Source of the DNA: Alphaproteobacteria bacterium
GTDB taxonomy: Bacteria > Pseudomonadota > Alphaproteobacteria > Elsterales > Elsteraceae
Direction: 5' to 3'
DNA: 40,091 nt
Assembly: GCA_004292755.1 (NCBI GenBank)
Contig: RDXE01000058.1
Coordinates: forward strand, 1 to 40,091
Under the pieces are notes generated by a model. That model was not told where the DNA came from, ran no database searches, and saw nothing but the letters and a program-made list of their open reading frames with translations. A program made the translations under genes and the position numbers. Shown here piece by piece: positions 9,610 to 16,610 of this stretch (within the stretch, counting starts at the first letter, position 1; the number at the start of each line of letters is the position of its first letter).

Positions 9610-10598
9610 CGAATGCTCCCAGCGACCGGTGCAGTGGTGGCGACCTGCGGTCCGGTGAACGGCACCGTAACCTCGCCGGGTCCTGTCACAACACCCTGAA
9701 TGGTTTTGTTGGAACGCGGATTGACGATGCGTACGCTATCGCCTTCCGCGCCGTCGTCCAGTGCCTTGCCCTGCATGGCCAGCGCCAAGGTTGGATGGGC
9801 CAGCCGCACGGTCACGATGCCGTTGCGGGTGACCAGAATCGGTGCCTGCACATCACCGGCGCGCACTGGCTGTCCCGCCACCAGCAGACGACGCGCGGCA
9901 CGCCCTACCAGGCGGTCCATCTCGGTCACATGCACGCGGCCCACTTGGTCCGTGCGCAGCCGCACCGTTTGCAGGTCGCGGGCGCGAATGGTCTCGCCCG
10001 GCTGGATCACGCGGTTCGGCACAGCAACGTCCAGCACTTGAAACACCCGGCCCTGCAGGCTGACCGGCTGCACAACGGGGTCTCCAATGATCGCGAAGGT
10101 GGCCGTGAAGCGCCCGCGCTGGGCATCCCAGACCATCTGATCGACGCTCAGCCGCGCGTTTCGGCCCGTGCTGGCAAAGATACGCGCTTGCTCGTTGTCG
10201 AACAGGATATCGGCGTCTGTTGACAACCCGCGCTGCTGCAGTGCGGCCAGCACCAGCGGTCGCATGTCGTCGGTGCCCAGTATCTGGGCTGCCCGCTCAA
10301 CCACGGCGCGATCCAACCGGCTCGACGGCTTCCACCCAATGGACAAGCTGTTGGCGATCGACTGCAGGAAGGTCACATCCAACGACACCCGCTGCCCCGG
10401 TGCCGGGGCATGGGCGATGTCGATGCTCGCCTGCTGAGGCGAGAGGCCCTGGAACACGTCGCCTGCCTTGATGGTGTCGCGGTCGACCACGGCCGACAGC
10501 CGGAGCACGGGCACCTGGGCCGCTGCGGGCAGTGCGGTGGCCGCCAGCAGCAGCAACCAGACAACACAACGGGCCAGGAGGGAGGCGGCGGTCGGCAT
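9606..10598 (-). CDS. flgA: Flagellar P-ring assembly chaperone FlgA
   Basis: Periplasmic chaperone for assembly of FlgI into the P-ring. The ATG at 10598 is chosen because GGAAGGAA lies eight bases upstream and it places a clean signal peptide at the N-terminus (hydrophobic VVWLLLLAATALPAAAQ, cleavage near AAA-Q). A further in-frame start would add seven residues. The mature part carries the SAF/FlgA region (VIQPGETIRARDLQTVRL, GRAARRLLVAGQPVRAGDVQAPILV) and ends with the typical NGIVTVRLAHPTLALAMQGKALDDGAEGD-type tail with later PRSNKTIQGVV. At about 330 residues it is longer than enterobacterial FlgA, as is usual in alphaproteobacteria. It lies between flgG and flgH. Confidence 0.95.
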   Translation of the reverse strand: MPTAASLLARCVVWLLLLAATALPAAAQVPVLRLSAVVDRDTIKAGDVFQGLSPQQASIDIAHAPAPGQRVSLDVTFLQSIANSLSIGWKPSSRLDRAVVERAAQILGTDDMRPLVLAALQQRGLSTDADILFDNEQARIFASTGRNARLSVDQMVWDAQRGRFTATFAIIGDPVVQPVSLQGRVFQVLDVAVPNRVIQPGETIRARDLQTVRLRTDQVGRVHVTEMDRLVGRAARRLLVAGQPVRAGDVQAPILVTRNGIVTVRLAHPTLALAMQGKALDDGAEGDSVRIVNPRSNKTIQGVVTGPGEVTVPFTGPQVATTAPVAGSIR

Positions 10599-10639
10599 TG
10601 AGCGGGTTCCTTCCGGCAACTCTCAGGCACCAGCAGTGA

Positions 10640-11425
10640 TTAGCGCAGTTGCGAGACGGTCTGCATCATCTGATCGGAGGTTTCAATCACGCGGCTGTTC
10701 ATCTCGTAGGCGCGCTGAGCGGTGATCAGGCTGGTGATCTCCGACACGACGTTGACATTGGAGGTTTCAAGGAAGCCCTGCAGCACGGTGCCGAAAGCAT
10801 CCGCGCCGGGTGCTCCTTCCTGCGGCTGACCCGACGCCGGGGTTTGCAGGAACAAGTTGTTGCCAATCGCCTGCAGGCCAGCCTCGTTGATGAAGGTCAC
10901 CAACTGGATTTGGCCCACGTTCTGCGGATCAACGTTGCCGGGGGTGCGCACCAGCACTTGGCCCGAGCTGTTGACGGTGACCGACAGCGCCTGCTCCGGA
11001 ACAGTCAGGCCCGGCAGCAGGGTCAAGCCATCGGCCGTCACAATGCGGCCTTCCTGGTTCAGCTGGAACGCACCGGCGCGGGTGTAGGCCGTCTCGCCGT
11101 TGGGCAGTTCGATCTGGAAGAAGCCCAGGCCCTGGATTGCGAGGTCCAGCGGGTTGTTGGTTGGCAGCAGGTTGCCTTGATCATGCATGCGGTACACCGC
11201 GGCAGTCTTAACGCCGAGGCCAACCTGCGTGCCGGTCGGCACCGTGGTGCCCGCGTCGGACGACGTGGAACCGACGCGCCGCTCGTTCTGGTACAGCAGA
11301 TCCTGGAACTCGGCGCGGCTGCGCTTGAAGCCCGTGGTCGAGAGGTTCGCAATGTTGTGCGAGATGACTTCGACGTTGAGCTGCTGAGCCAGCATGCCGG
11401 TGGCGGCGGTGTTCAAAGAGCGCAT
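10640..11425 (-). CDS. flgG: Flagellar distal rod protein FlgG
   Basis: Forms the distal rod of the flagellar basal body. The 261-residue protein begins with the classic rod/hook signature (MRSLNTAATGMLAQQLNVEVISHNIANLSTTGFKR in segments) and ends with the matching C-terminal helix (ETSNVNVVSEITSLITAQRAYEMNSRVIETSDQM). The central part contains TAYTRAGAFQLNQEGRIVTADG. Length and ends match the family exactly. AAGGAC lies just upstream of the ATG. It sits 35 bases after flgF and 41 before flgA in one operon. Confidence 0.97.
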   Translation of the reverse strand: MRSLNTAATGMLAQQLNVEVISHNIANLSTTGFKRSRAEFQDLLYQNERRVGSTSSDAGTTVPTGTQVGLGVKTAAVYRMHDQGNLLPTNNPLDLAIQGLGFFQIELPNGETAYTRAGAFQLNQEGRIVTADGLTLLPGLTVPEQALSVTVNSSGQVLVRTPGNVDPQNVGQIQLVTFINEAGLQAIGNNLFLQTPASGQPQEGAPGADAFGTVLQGFLETSNVNVVSEITSLITAQRAYEMNSRVIETSDQMMQTVSQLR

Positions 11426-11460
11426 AACAGGTCCTTTCGATCAGTCAGCCAGACGCCGGC

Positions 11461-12192
11461 TCACGCCTGACGGGCAATGCGTTGAATGGCAGAGCGCAGC
11501 CGATCATTCTCCTGATCGATCAGCCGCTGTGCAGACTGGTAGTCCCGCAGCATGTCGATCATGCGGGTGACTTCCACCACTGCTTGAACGTTGGAGCCCT
11601 CAAGAGCCCCCTGGATCACTTGGGCGTCCGGGGCGGGCAGGGCCTGCTGGTCGGTGGTCCACAGGTTCACACCGGAGCGGCGCATTTGCTGCTCGTCCGA
11701 GAACTGAACCACTTGAAGACGACCCAACAACTGCCCAGCCTGGCTGCGAACTTCGCCGTCAGCGGTGATCGTGAAGCGGTCGTCATTCTGTGGGATCTGC
11801 AACTGCTGCCCACCTTCCAGCAGCAGCGGGTAGCCGTCTGCCGTCTTTACAAAGCGCTGCTCATCCAAGGCAAAGGATTGCGCCCGGGTGTACATCTCCT
11901 GGCCGGGGTTGCCGACCACGAGATAGCCTTGCCCCCGGATTGCCAGATCGAGCGGCGCACCAGTGGGCAGCAAGGGCCCCTCGCGGGTGTCGCGCATCTG
12001 GCCGATGTCTTGCGTCATTGAGGTGAACTGCTTGCTGCCCGGCCCGCCAACGCGAGCCAGAAACTCCTGAAACAGCGTGCGCTCACCGCGAAAGCCATTG
12101 GTGGAGGCGTTGGCGATGTTGTTCGCGACCGTGTTCAATTCCCGCCGCAAGGCCGCTTGGCGCGACAGCGCGATGTAGATCGGGGATTCCAT
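11461..12192 (-). CDS. flgF: Flagellar proximal rod protein FlgF
   Basis: Proximal rod component of the flagellar basal body. The 243-residue protein has the N-terminal rod signature LNTVANNIANASTNGFRGERTLFQEFL, a central YTRAQSFALDEQRFVKTADGYPLL, and a C-terminal helix EGSNVQAVVEVTRMIDMLRDYQSAQRLIDQENDRLR. It is told from FlgG by its opening MESPIYIALSRQAALRRE. It is the first gene of its operon: a strong sigma-54 promoter match lies 57-74 bases upstream, and two FlbD-type elements lie further up. Confidence 0.96.
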   Translation of the reverse strand: MESPIYIALSRQAALRRELNTVANNIANASTNGFRGERTLFQEFLARVGGPGSKQFTSMTQDIGQMRDTREGPLLPTGAPLDLAIRGQGYLVVGNPGQEMYTRAQSFALDEQRFVKTADGYPLLLEGGQQLQIPQNDDRFTITADGEVRSQAGQLLGRLQVVQFSDEQQMRRSGVNLWTTDQQALPAPDAQVIQGALEGSNVQAVVEVTRMIDMLRDYQSAQRLIDQENDRLRSAIQRIARQA

Positions 12193-12248
12193 CGGTGCTT
12201 CTCAGCTCCTCGCATCGACAGCCGGACCCGGCGTCTGGTCGCAACAGT

Positions 12249-12266
12249 AGCAGGATGCGTGCCAGG
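12249..12266 (-). promoter_or_regulatory. Sigma-54 promoter of the flgF operon
   Basis: Read on the minus strand the site is CCTGGCACGCATCCTGCT, against the consensus YTGGCACG-N4-TTGCW: only the first T of TTGC differs. The -24 GG (12263-12262) and -12 GC (12251-12250) are exactly 12 bases apart. Transcription should start near 12239, leaving a leader of about 47 bases before flgF. Confidence 0.82.
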
Positions 12267-12328
12267 ATGGGAAGTCACGTTTTTCAATCTCTTACACGGC
12301 GATGTGAATGTGCTGTGGCGGCTTCGGG

Positions 12329-12343
12329 GGGCGAAAACTGCCG
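12329..12343 (+). promoter_or_regulatory. ftr-like FlbD binding element, upstream copy
   Basis: GGGCGAAAACTGCCG fits the Caulobacter ftr core CGGC-N2-AAA-N2-GC-N-G with one mismatch (first base). It shares AAACTGCCG with the second copy, 23 bases away start to start. It lies about 90-105 bases upstream of the predicted sigma-54 transcription start. Confidence 0.5.
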
Positions 12344-12351
12344 TCGTCGCT

Positions 12352-12366
12352 CGGCAGAAACTGCCG
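12352..12366 (+). promoter_or_regulatory. ftr-like FlbD binding element, second copy
   Basis: CGGCAGAAACTGCCG matches the ftr core CGGC-N2-AAA-N2-GC-N-G at every fixed position and is also a perfect dyad (CGGCAG, AAA, CTGCCG). It lies about 113-127 bases upstream of the flgF sigma-54 start, the usual distance for an FlbD enhancer. It could also act on the fliL operon on the other side. Confidence 0.62.
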
Positions 12367-12616
12367 GGAGGGGGGTGAGGACGCGGATCATACGGCCCCG
12401 CACAGGGTTTGTGTCACCAGGGATCACCGGTCTCGGATGGTGTTGTGCCGGACGAGGCGCGCACCGCCGTGTCTTGGCTGGTTCAAAAAACATCGTTCAT
12501 AATCAGAGGGTTGCCGCTTCTCTGAGTGCTCCAGCTGAGCCCACCTTGCGCTCGTCGGACTGGGGGTGACCCCCTGTCAGCGTTCTGGTGCGGCAGGGTA
12601 GGGCAGGGTTAACGGT

Positions 12617-12633
12617 GTGGCATCGGTGTGGCG
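12617..12633 (+). promoter_or_regulatory. Weak sigma-54-like site facing fliL
   Basis: GTGGCATCGGTGTGGCG keeps the -24 GG (12619-12620) and -12 GC (12631-12632) with correct 12-base spacing and the core TGGCA, but deviates at the TTGC part. It would start transcription about 125 bases before the fliL ATG. It is only a possible promoter; a CtrA-type promoter is an alternative. Confidence 0.3.
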
Positions 12634-12664
12634 GTTTTACCCCCACCTGAAATTTTTCTCGCTG

Positions 12665-12687
12665 AATCAAGCAAGTTCCGCTTGATT
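12665..12687. repeat. 8-bp perfect inverted repeat upstream of fliL
   Basis: AATCAAGC and GCTTGATT are exact reverse complements separated by AAGTTCC. The right arm runs into TTTTAA. It could be an operator or a leader hairpin ahead of the fliL operon; it directly precedes the TTAAC pair. Confidence 0.5.
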
Positions 12688-12704
12688 TTAACGTGGGCAT
12701 TAAC
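12688..12704 (+). promoter_or_regulatory. CtrA-box-like pair of TTAAC half-sites
   Basis: Two TTAAC words (12688-12692 and 12700-12704) lie 12 bases apart start to start, in the same orientation. The CtrA consensus is TTAA-N7-TTAA, so the spacing here is one base longer than ideal. A third TTAAC lies at 12609. In Caulobacter fliLM is a CtrA-controlled class II operon, which makes the position suggestive. Confidence 0.4.
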
Positions 12705-12768
12705 CGAGAATCACCTCATTGGCTTGGCCCGGACCGATTCGGCCGGGTCCCGCGAACGGGGAGATCCG

Positions 12769-13287
12769 ATGGCCGCGGACATGACTGAGGATATGGGCGG
12801 TCGCATGACCACCACACGCAAGCGGTTGTCGGGCAAGAAGCTCGCACTGTTCGTGGTGTTGCCGCTAGTCCTAATCGCAGCAGCCGGTGCAGGTGTATAC
12901 TTCACCGGCCTGCTTGATCGAGTGATGGCGCCGCGCAGCGTCGCCGAGGCTGACCCTGCCCCACGGGCAGAGCGGCCACGTCAACCCGCGTACTTTGACT
13001 TGCAGGACATCCTTGTGAACCTGCGGTCAGATACGCCACGACCCGTGTTCCTGAAGATATCGATCAGCCTGGAGCTGGATCGGATCGAGGATCGCGCGGC
13101 GGTGGAGCGGGTGCTGCCACGCGTGATCGACACCTTCCAGGTGTACCTGCGCGAGCTGCGTCCTGACCAACTGCAAGGGTCAGCGGGTCTCGTGCGGTTG
13201 CGCGAGGAACTGTTGAACCGGATCAATGTTGCGGTGCGACCGGCGCAAGTGCGCGACGTGTTGTTCCGCGAAATGCTGATCCAGTAA
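12769..13287 (+). CDS. fliL: Flagellar basal-body-associated protein FliL
   Basis: Single-pass inner-membrane protein that surrounds the stator and supports motor torque. The 172-residue product has a charged cytoplasmic N-terminus, one membrane helix at about 26-45 (LALFVVLPLVLIAAAGAGVYF), a short linker, and the FliL domain: YFDLQDILVNLRSD, PVFLKISISLELD, RVLPRVIDTFQVYLRELR and the end INVAVRPAQVRDVLFREMLIQ. The ATG at 12769 follows GGGGAGA and fits the family's length; an upstream start at 12628 would place the ATG inside the control region. First gene of the fliL-fliM-DUF6468-motE-cheY-cheZ unit. Confidence 0.95.
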   Translation: MAADMTEDMGGRMTTTRKRLSGKKLALFVVLPLVLIAAAGAGVYFTGLLDRVMAPRSVAEADPAPRAERPRQPAYFDLQDILVNLRSDTPRPVFLKISISLELDRIEDRAAVERVLPRVIDTFQVYLRELRPDQLQGSAGLVRLREELLNRINVAVRPAQVRDVLFREMLIQ

Positions 13288-13307
13288 GCGGGCGGGGGGA
13301 TCGGGCG

Positions 13308-14384
13308 ATGGCACCGGGTGACGGCGAAGACGATGACCTCCTAGCCCAGGAATGGGCAGCGATGACGGAGTCGAGTGGCTCCGGCGGGGGCGATGCTGAC
13401 CTTGGCTTCGGCGACACGGGTTCCACCCGCGTGCTGAACCAGGATGAGATCGACAGCCTGCTGGGCTTCGACGATGGTACCGGGTCTGGTGGCGATGGCT
13501 CAGGCCTTGCTGCCATCGTGAACTCGGCGCTGGTCTCGTACGAACGTCTGCCGATGCTGGAGGTGGTGTTCGACCGCCTGGTGCGGTTGATGTCCACCAG
13601 CCTGCGCAACTTCACCTCGGACAACGTCGAAGTGAGCCTCGACAACATCACGTCGATCCGCTTTGGCGATTATCTCAACTCCATCCCGCTGCCGGCCATG
13701 TTGTCGGTGTTCAAGGCGGAGGAGTGGGACAATTTCGGTCTGCTGACCATCGACTCGGCGCTGATCTACTCAGTGGTCGACGTGCTGTTGGGCGGCAGGC
13801 GCGGCACGGCTGCGATGCGCATCGAAGGCCGTCCCTACACCACGATCGAGCGCAACCTTGTGGAGCGCATGGTACACGTGGTGCTGGGCGACTTGTCGGC
13901 TGCATTCGACCCGTTGTCGCCGGTGACCTTCCGCTTTGATCGGTTGGAGACCAACCCGCGCTTTGCTGCGATTGCCCGTCCGGCCAACGCAGCGGTGCTG
14001 GCGCGTCTGCGCATCGACATGGAAGACCGCGGCGGTCGTCTCGAACTGCTGCTGCCCTACGCAACACTGGAACCGGTTCGCGAGATCCTGTTGCAGATGT
14101 TCATGGGTGAAAAGTTCGGTCGCGACAGCATCTGGGAAAACCACCTTGCCGGTGAGCTGTGGCACACCGAGGTTGGCATCAATGCCGTGTTGGACGAGAC
14201 CACCTCGTCCCTGCGGGAGGTGCTGGCCTGGGAGCAGGGCTCTCAGATCGTGTTCAACGCCTTGCCGTCGTCGCTGGTGAACCTGCGCTGCGGCAGTGTC
14301 GCGATGTTCCGTGGCCGAATGGGCCAGCGGAACGGCAATATAGCCATCAAGATCGACAGCCGGATCACCAAAGACCAGGGCTGA
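13308..14384 (+). CDS. fliM: Flagellar motor switch protein FliM
   Basis: C-ring component that receives phospho-CheY and switches rotation. Near residues 41-53 it carries the CheY-binding peptide LNQDEIDSLLGF. The middle CheC-like domain is clear (LPMLEVVFDRLVRLMSTSLRNFTSDNVEVSL, YLNSIPLPAMLSVF, LGGRRG), followed by the SpoA/FliN-like domain at the C-terminus (GINAVLDETTSSLREVLAWEQGSQIVFN). The 358-residue length is normal for alphaproteobacteria, which often have an acidic extension before the CheY peptide as here. It starts 20 bases after fliL. Confidence 0.96.
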   Translation: MAPGDGEDDDLLAQEWAAMTESSGSGGGDADLGFGDTGSTRVLNQDEIDSLLGFDDGTGSGGDGSGLAAIVNSALVSYERLPMLEVVFDRLVRLMSTSLRNFTSDNVEVSLDNITSIRFGDYLNSIPLPAMLSVFKAEEWDNFGLLTIDSALIYSVVDVLLGGRRGTAAMRIEGRPYTTIERNLVERMVHVVLGDLSAAFDPLSPVTFRFDRLETNPRFAAIARPANAAVLARLRIDMEDRGGRLELLLPYATLEPVREILLQMFMGEKFGRDSIWENHLAGELWHTEVGINAVLDETTSSLREVLAWEQGSQIVFNALPSSLVNLRCGSVAMFRGRMGQRNGNIAIKIDSRITKDQG

Positions 14385-14400
14385 TCAAGGGGGACATGCG

Positions 14401-15126
14401 ATGGCCGGCCTGCTGATGGATGGAATTTTGGCGGTTCTCCTGCTGGCAACGATCATCTACGCGATGATCTTGAACCGGCGGCTGACTGGCCTGCGCGCCA
14501 ATCGGGCGGAACTGGAGCAACTGATCGTCGCCTTCAACGCGGCCTGTGCCCGCGCTGAAGCAGGCGTGCGGACGTTGCGCACCGCCACCGATGAGGCAAC
14601 CCGTCTGCAACACTATCTCGACCGCAGCCAGACCATCCGCGATGACCTTGCGTTCCTGCTGGATCGCGGTGCTGGGTTGGCGGATCGCCTGGAAACCAAT
14701 GTGCGCACCGCGCGGCAGGACCCGCCGCGCGCCGAACCCGGTCGCCCGCAAGGTCGTCCGGTGCGTGCCCCGGCCGCCGCCGCGCCAGCGCCAGCAGCCG
14801 AACCGGAAGCGGCACCGCGCCCCTTGCGACCGGAGCGCCCGCAGCGTCCGTCGATTGAGCGCAGCGACGCTGCCGCCCCGGCTCCATTGGCAGTGCCAGC
14901 GGCTCCGGCGCCAGCGCCAGTGATGGCAGCTGCTCCGCAACCGATGGAGGTTGCAGCACCGGCCCGGCCCGCCATGCGTCCGCGTCCTGCGATGCGTCCG
15001 AGCCCGCTTGGCGGTGGGCAGATGGCAGGTGGCATGGCTGCAGCCCCAGCCGCCGCTGCGGCAGAAGCCGCGCCGCGGTCCAAGGCGGAGCGGGAGCTGT
15101 TGCAGGCGCTTCGGACACGGCGCTAG
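14401..15126 (+). CDS. DUF6468 membrane protein of the motility operon
   Basis: The 241-residue protein has one N-terminal membrane helix (about 4-22, MDGILAVLLLATIIYAMIL), then a helical, probably coiled-coil segment to about residue 105 (LTGLRANRAELEQLIVAFN, RTATDEATRLQHYL), then a long Pro/Ala-rich low-complexity stretch, and a short basic tail SKAERELLQALRTRR. This is the layout of DUF6468 proteins, found between fliM and motE in Rhodospirillales. Its biochemical role is not established; its place suggests a stator- or switch-associated inner-membrane factor. It begins 16 bases after fliM, with a GGGGGA-type ribosome site. Confidence 0.8.
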   Translation: MAGLLMDGILAVLLLATIIYAMILNRRLTGLRANRAELEQLIVAFNAACARAEAGVRTLRTATDEATRLQHYLDRSQTIRDDLAFLLDRGAGLADRLETNVRTARQDPPRAEPGRPQGRPVRAPAAAAPAPAAEPEAAPRPLRPERPQRPSIERSDAAAPAPLAVPAAPAPAPVMAAAPQPMEVAAPARPAMRPRPAMRPSPLGGGQMAGGMAAAPAAAAAEAAPRSKAERELLQALRTRR

Positions 15127-15133
15127 ACAAGGC

Positions 15134-15155
15134 CTGGGTGTGCACTGCACCCTAG
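15134..15155 (+). terminator. Stem-loop between DUF6468 gene and motE
   Basis: CCT-GGGTG pairs with CACCC-AGG, with one bulged T, around a TGCACTG loop. No T-tract follows. It may damp or process the operon transcript and is not strong enough to call a full terminator. Confidence 0.3.
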
Positions 15156-15245
15156 GCGAGGGCATACTCTGGGTGGCCGCGTCCCTGCGGTCTCCCATGT
15201 TTGGTGCAACTGCTGCAGCATGCAGCGCAATCGAGGCAGATGACC

Positions 15246-16013
15246 ATGCCGCAGAAAGCGGGATCGGCCGGCCGTTCTGGAGGCTTCGCGCGCTCGGTGC
15301 GTGTGTTACCAGTACTGCTCGGCGTCGCCGGGGTGATGTTCTTCATCAAGGCGCAGGACGTCTGGACCGGCGTGCAAACGATGGGGCAGGGCGTGCCAAT
15401 CGGCACCAACCAGGCGCAGGCCCAGGCTGCACCACCCGCGCCAGCCGCGGCGCAGCGTCCGCCGGAGCGGGGGGCAGAGCGCCCCGCTGAGCCATCGCTC
15501 GCGGCAGCCACGCCGATGCCGCCACTGCCGACCATAGAGATGCCGCGCGACCTGTCACGGCTGAGCCAGTCGGAAGTGGATTTGCTGCAAGCCTTGGCGC
15601 AACGGCGCGACTTGATTGAACGTCGGGAGCGCGAGTTGGTTCAGCGCGAAGCCCTGGTGGCACTCGCCGAGCGCCGCCTGCAACAGAAGGCTGGCGAGTT
15701 GGAGCAGGCGCGTTCAGAGCTGCAAGGGCTGCTGAACCGCTCCAGCGAGGCTGAAGATTCGCGGTTGCGCTCCTTGGTGCGGATCTACGAACAGATGAAA
15801 CCGCGCGAGGCGGCGCAGATTTTCGACCAGCTGGACTTGGCGGTCTTGATCGGCGTGGTCGAGCGGATGAAGGAAACCAAGGTCGCGCCGATCCTCGCCA
15901 GCATGCAGCCAGAGCGGGCCAAGGTGGTGACCGCAATGCTTGCAGACCGCGGGGAAATGGCACCGGCGCCGGGGGCGCCGCCAGCGGCACAACCGCCCCA
16001 ACCGCGCCGCTAA
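15246..16013 (+). CDS. motE: MotE-family stator chaperone (MgtE N-terminal-like)
   Basis: In rhizobia MotE is a periplasmic protein that stabilises MotC and is needed for motor function; relatives across alphaproteobacteria keep the same layout. This protein of about 255 residues has a membrane anchor or uncleaved signal near residues 18-36 (LPVLLGVAGVMFFI), a Pro/Ala linker, a coiled coil (about 105-165, LIERRERELVQREALVALAERRLQQ) and a terminal MgtE_N-like helical domain (LVRIYEQMKPREAAQIFDQLDLAVLIGVVERM, ILASMQPERAKVVTAML). GAGG lies nine bases before the ATG at 15246; an ATG at 15240 is also possible. The family is confident; identity with rhizobial MotE function is inferred. Confidence 0.85.
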   Translation: MPQKAGSAGRSGGFARSVRVLPVLLGVAGVMFFIKAQDVWTGVQTMGQGVPIGTNQAQAQAAPPAPAAAQRPPERGAERPAEPSLAAATPMPPLPTIEMPRDLSRLSQSEVDLLQALAQRRDLIERRERELVQREALVALAERRLQQKAGELEQARSELQGLLNRSSEAEDSRLRSLVRIYEQMKPREAAQIFDQLDLAVLIGVVERMKETKVAPILASMQPERAKVVTAMLADRGEMAPAPGAPPAAQPPQPRR

Positions 16014-16041
16014 CGGTTGGGTCGGCAGTCAGGCGTGTCTT

Positions 16042-16066
16042 CGATCAGCGCTGCGCGTGCTGATCG
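16042..16066. repeat. 8-bp inverted repeat between motE and cheY
   Basis: CGATCAGC and GCTGATCG are perfect reverse complements around GCTGCGCGT. It lies 28 bases after the motE stop and about 120 bases before cheY. There is no T-tract. It could be an intra-operon RNA stem that separates motor and chemotaxis expression, or an operator for cheY. Confidence 0.45.
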
Positions 16067-16188
16067 TTGGCGTTATGGCGATGAAATGAGGGCTTGCCCA
16101 TTGTGGCTGGGTTTCGCACGATTGCGCGACGAGGCCAAACATGGTGCAGGCTCCGCTGTGGTGGGCGAATCAACGGTAAGGGCTGACG

Positions 16189-16575
16189 ATGGCTGTCGAT
16201 AAGAATATGCCGATCCTGATCGTCGATGACTATAAGACGATGCTGCGGATCATCCGGAATCTGCTGAAGCAGCTTGGCTTCGACAATGTCGATGAAGCCA
16301 GCGACGGCTCCAGTGCGCTGCAACGGCTGCGCGACAAGCCGTTTGGCTTGGTGATTTCCGATTGGAATATGGAGCCGATGACCGGCCTCCAGCTGTTGAA
16401 GGAAGTGCGCGCTGACGCGAAGCTGAAGCACATCCCGTTCATTATGGTCACTGCGGAAAGCAAGACTGAGAACGTGATTGCCGCCAAAGAAGCGGGCGTG
16501 ACCAACTACATCGTGAAGCCGTTCAACGCCGAGACGCTGAAGCAGAAGATGGTTGCCGTCTTCGGGAACTTCTAA
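16189..16575 (+). CDS. cheY: Chemotaxis response regulator CheY
   Basis: Single-domain receiver that binds FliM when phosphorylated. All active-site residues are present in 128 residues: acidic pair D13-D14, phospho-acceptor D58 in ISDWNMEPMTG, T88 in VTAES and K110 in IVKPFN. Y107 lies where CheY proteins carry the aromatic switch residue. It is closer to CheY of the enteric type than to larger regulators because it has no output domain. It is followed 35 bases later by cheZ, so kinase signal and phosphatase are made together. Confidence 0.95.
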   Translation: MAVDKNMPILIVDDYKTMLRIIRNLLKQLGFDNVDEASDGSSALQRLRDKPFGLVISDWNMEPMTGLQLLKEVRADAKLKHIPFIMVTAESKTENVIAAKEAGVTNYIVKPFNAETLKQKMVAVFGNF

Positions 16576-16610
16576 TGCTTGGCTGCACCTAAGGGGACGG
16601 GACAGCCGCA

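Larger units (their letters stand above)
12193..12768. other. Divergent flagellar control region (576 bases without a gene)
   Basis: This gap lies between the starts of flgF (minus) and fliL (plus). It holds a sigma-54 promoter, two ftr-like elements, a weaker plus-strand sigma-54-like site, an AT-richer stretch at about 12650-12715 with an 8-bp inverted repeat, and a pair of TTAAC half-sites. Short open frames exist but have no family resemblance and no coding character. Confidence 0.75.

Noticed and set aside
12195-12569. Small plus-strand open frame in the divergent flagellar control region
   Set aside because: No family resemblance, no convincing ribosome site, and it covers the sigma-54 and ftr elements.
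16110-16135. GG and GC dinucleotides before cheY as a sigma-54 promoter
   Set aside because: The spacing is 11 instead of 12 bases and the surrounding consensus is poor.
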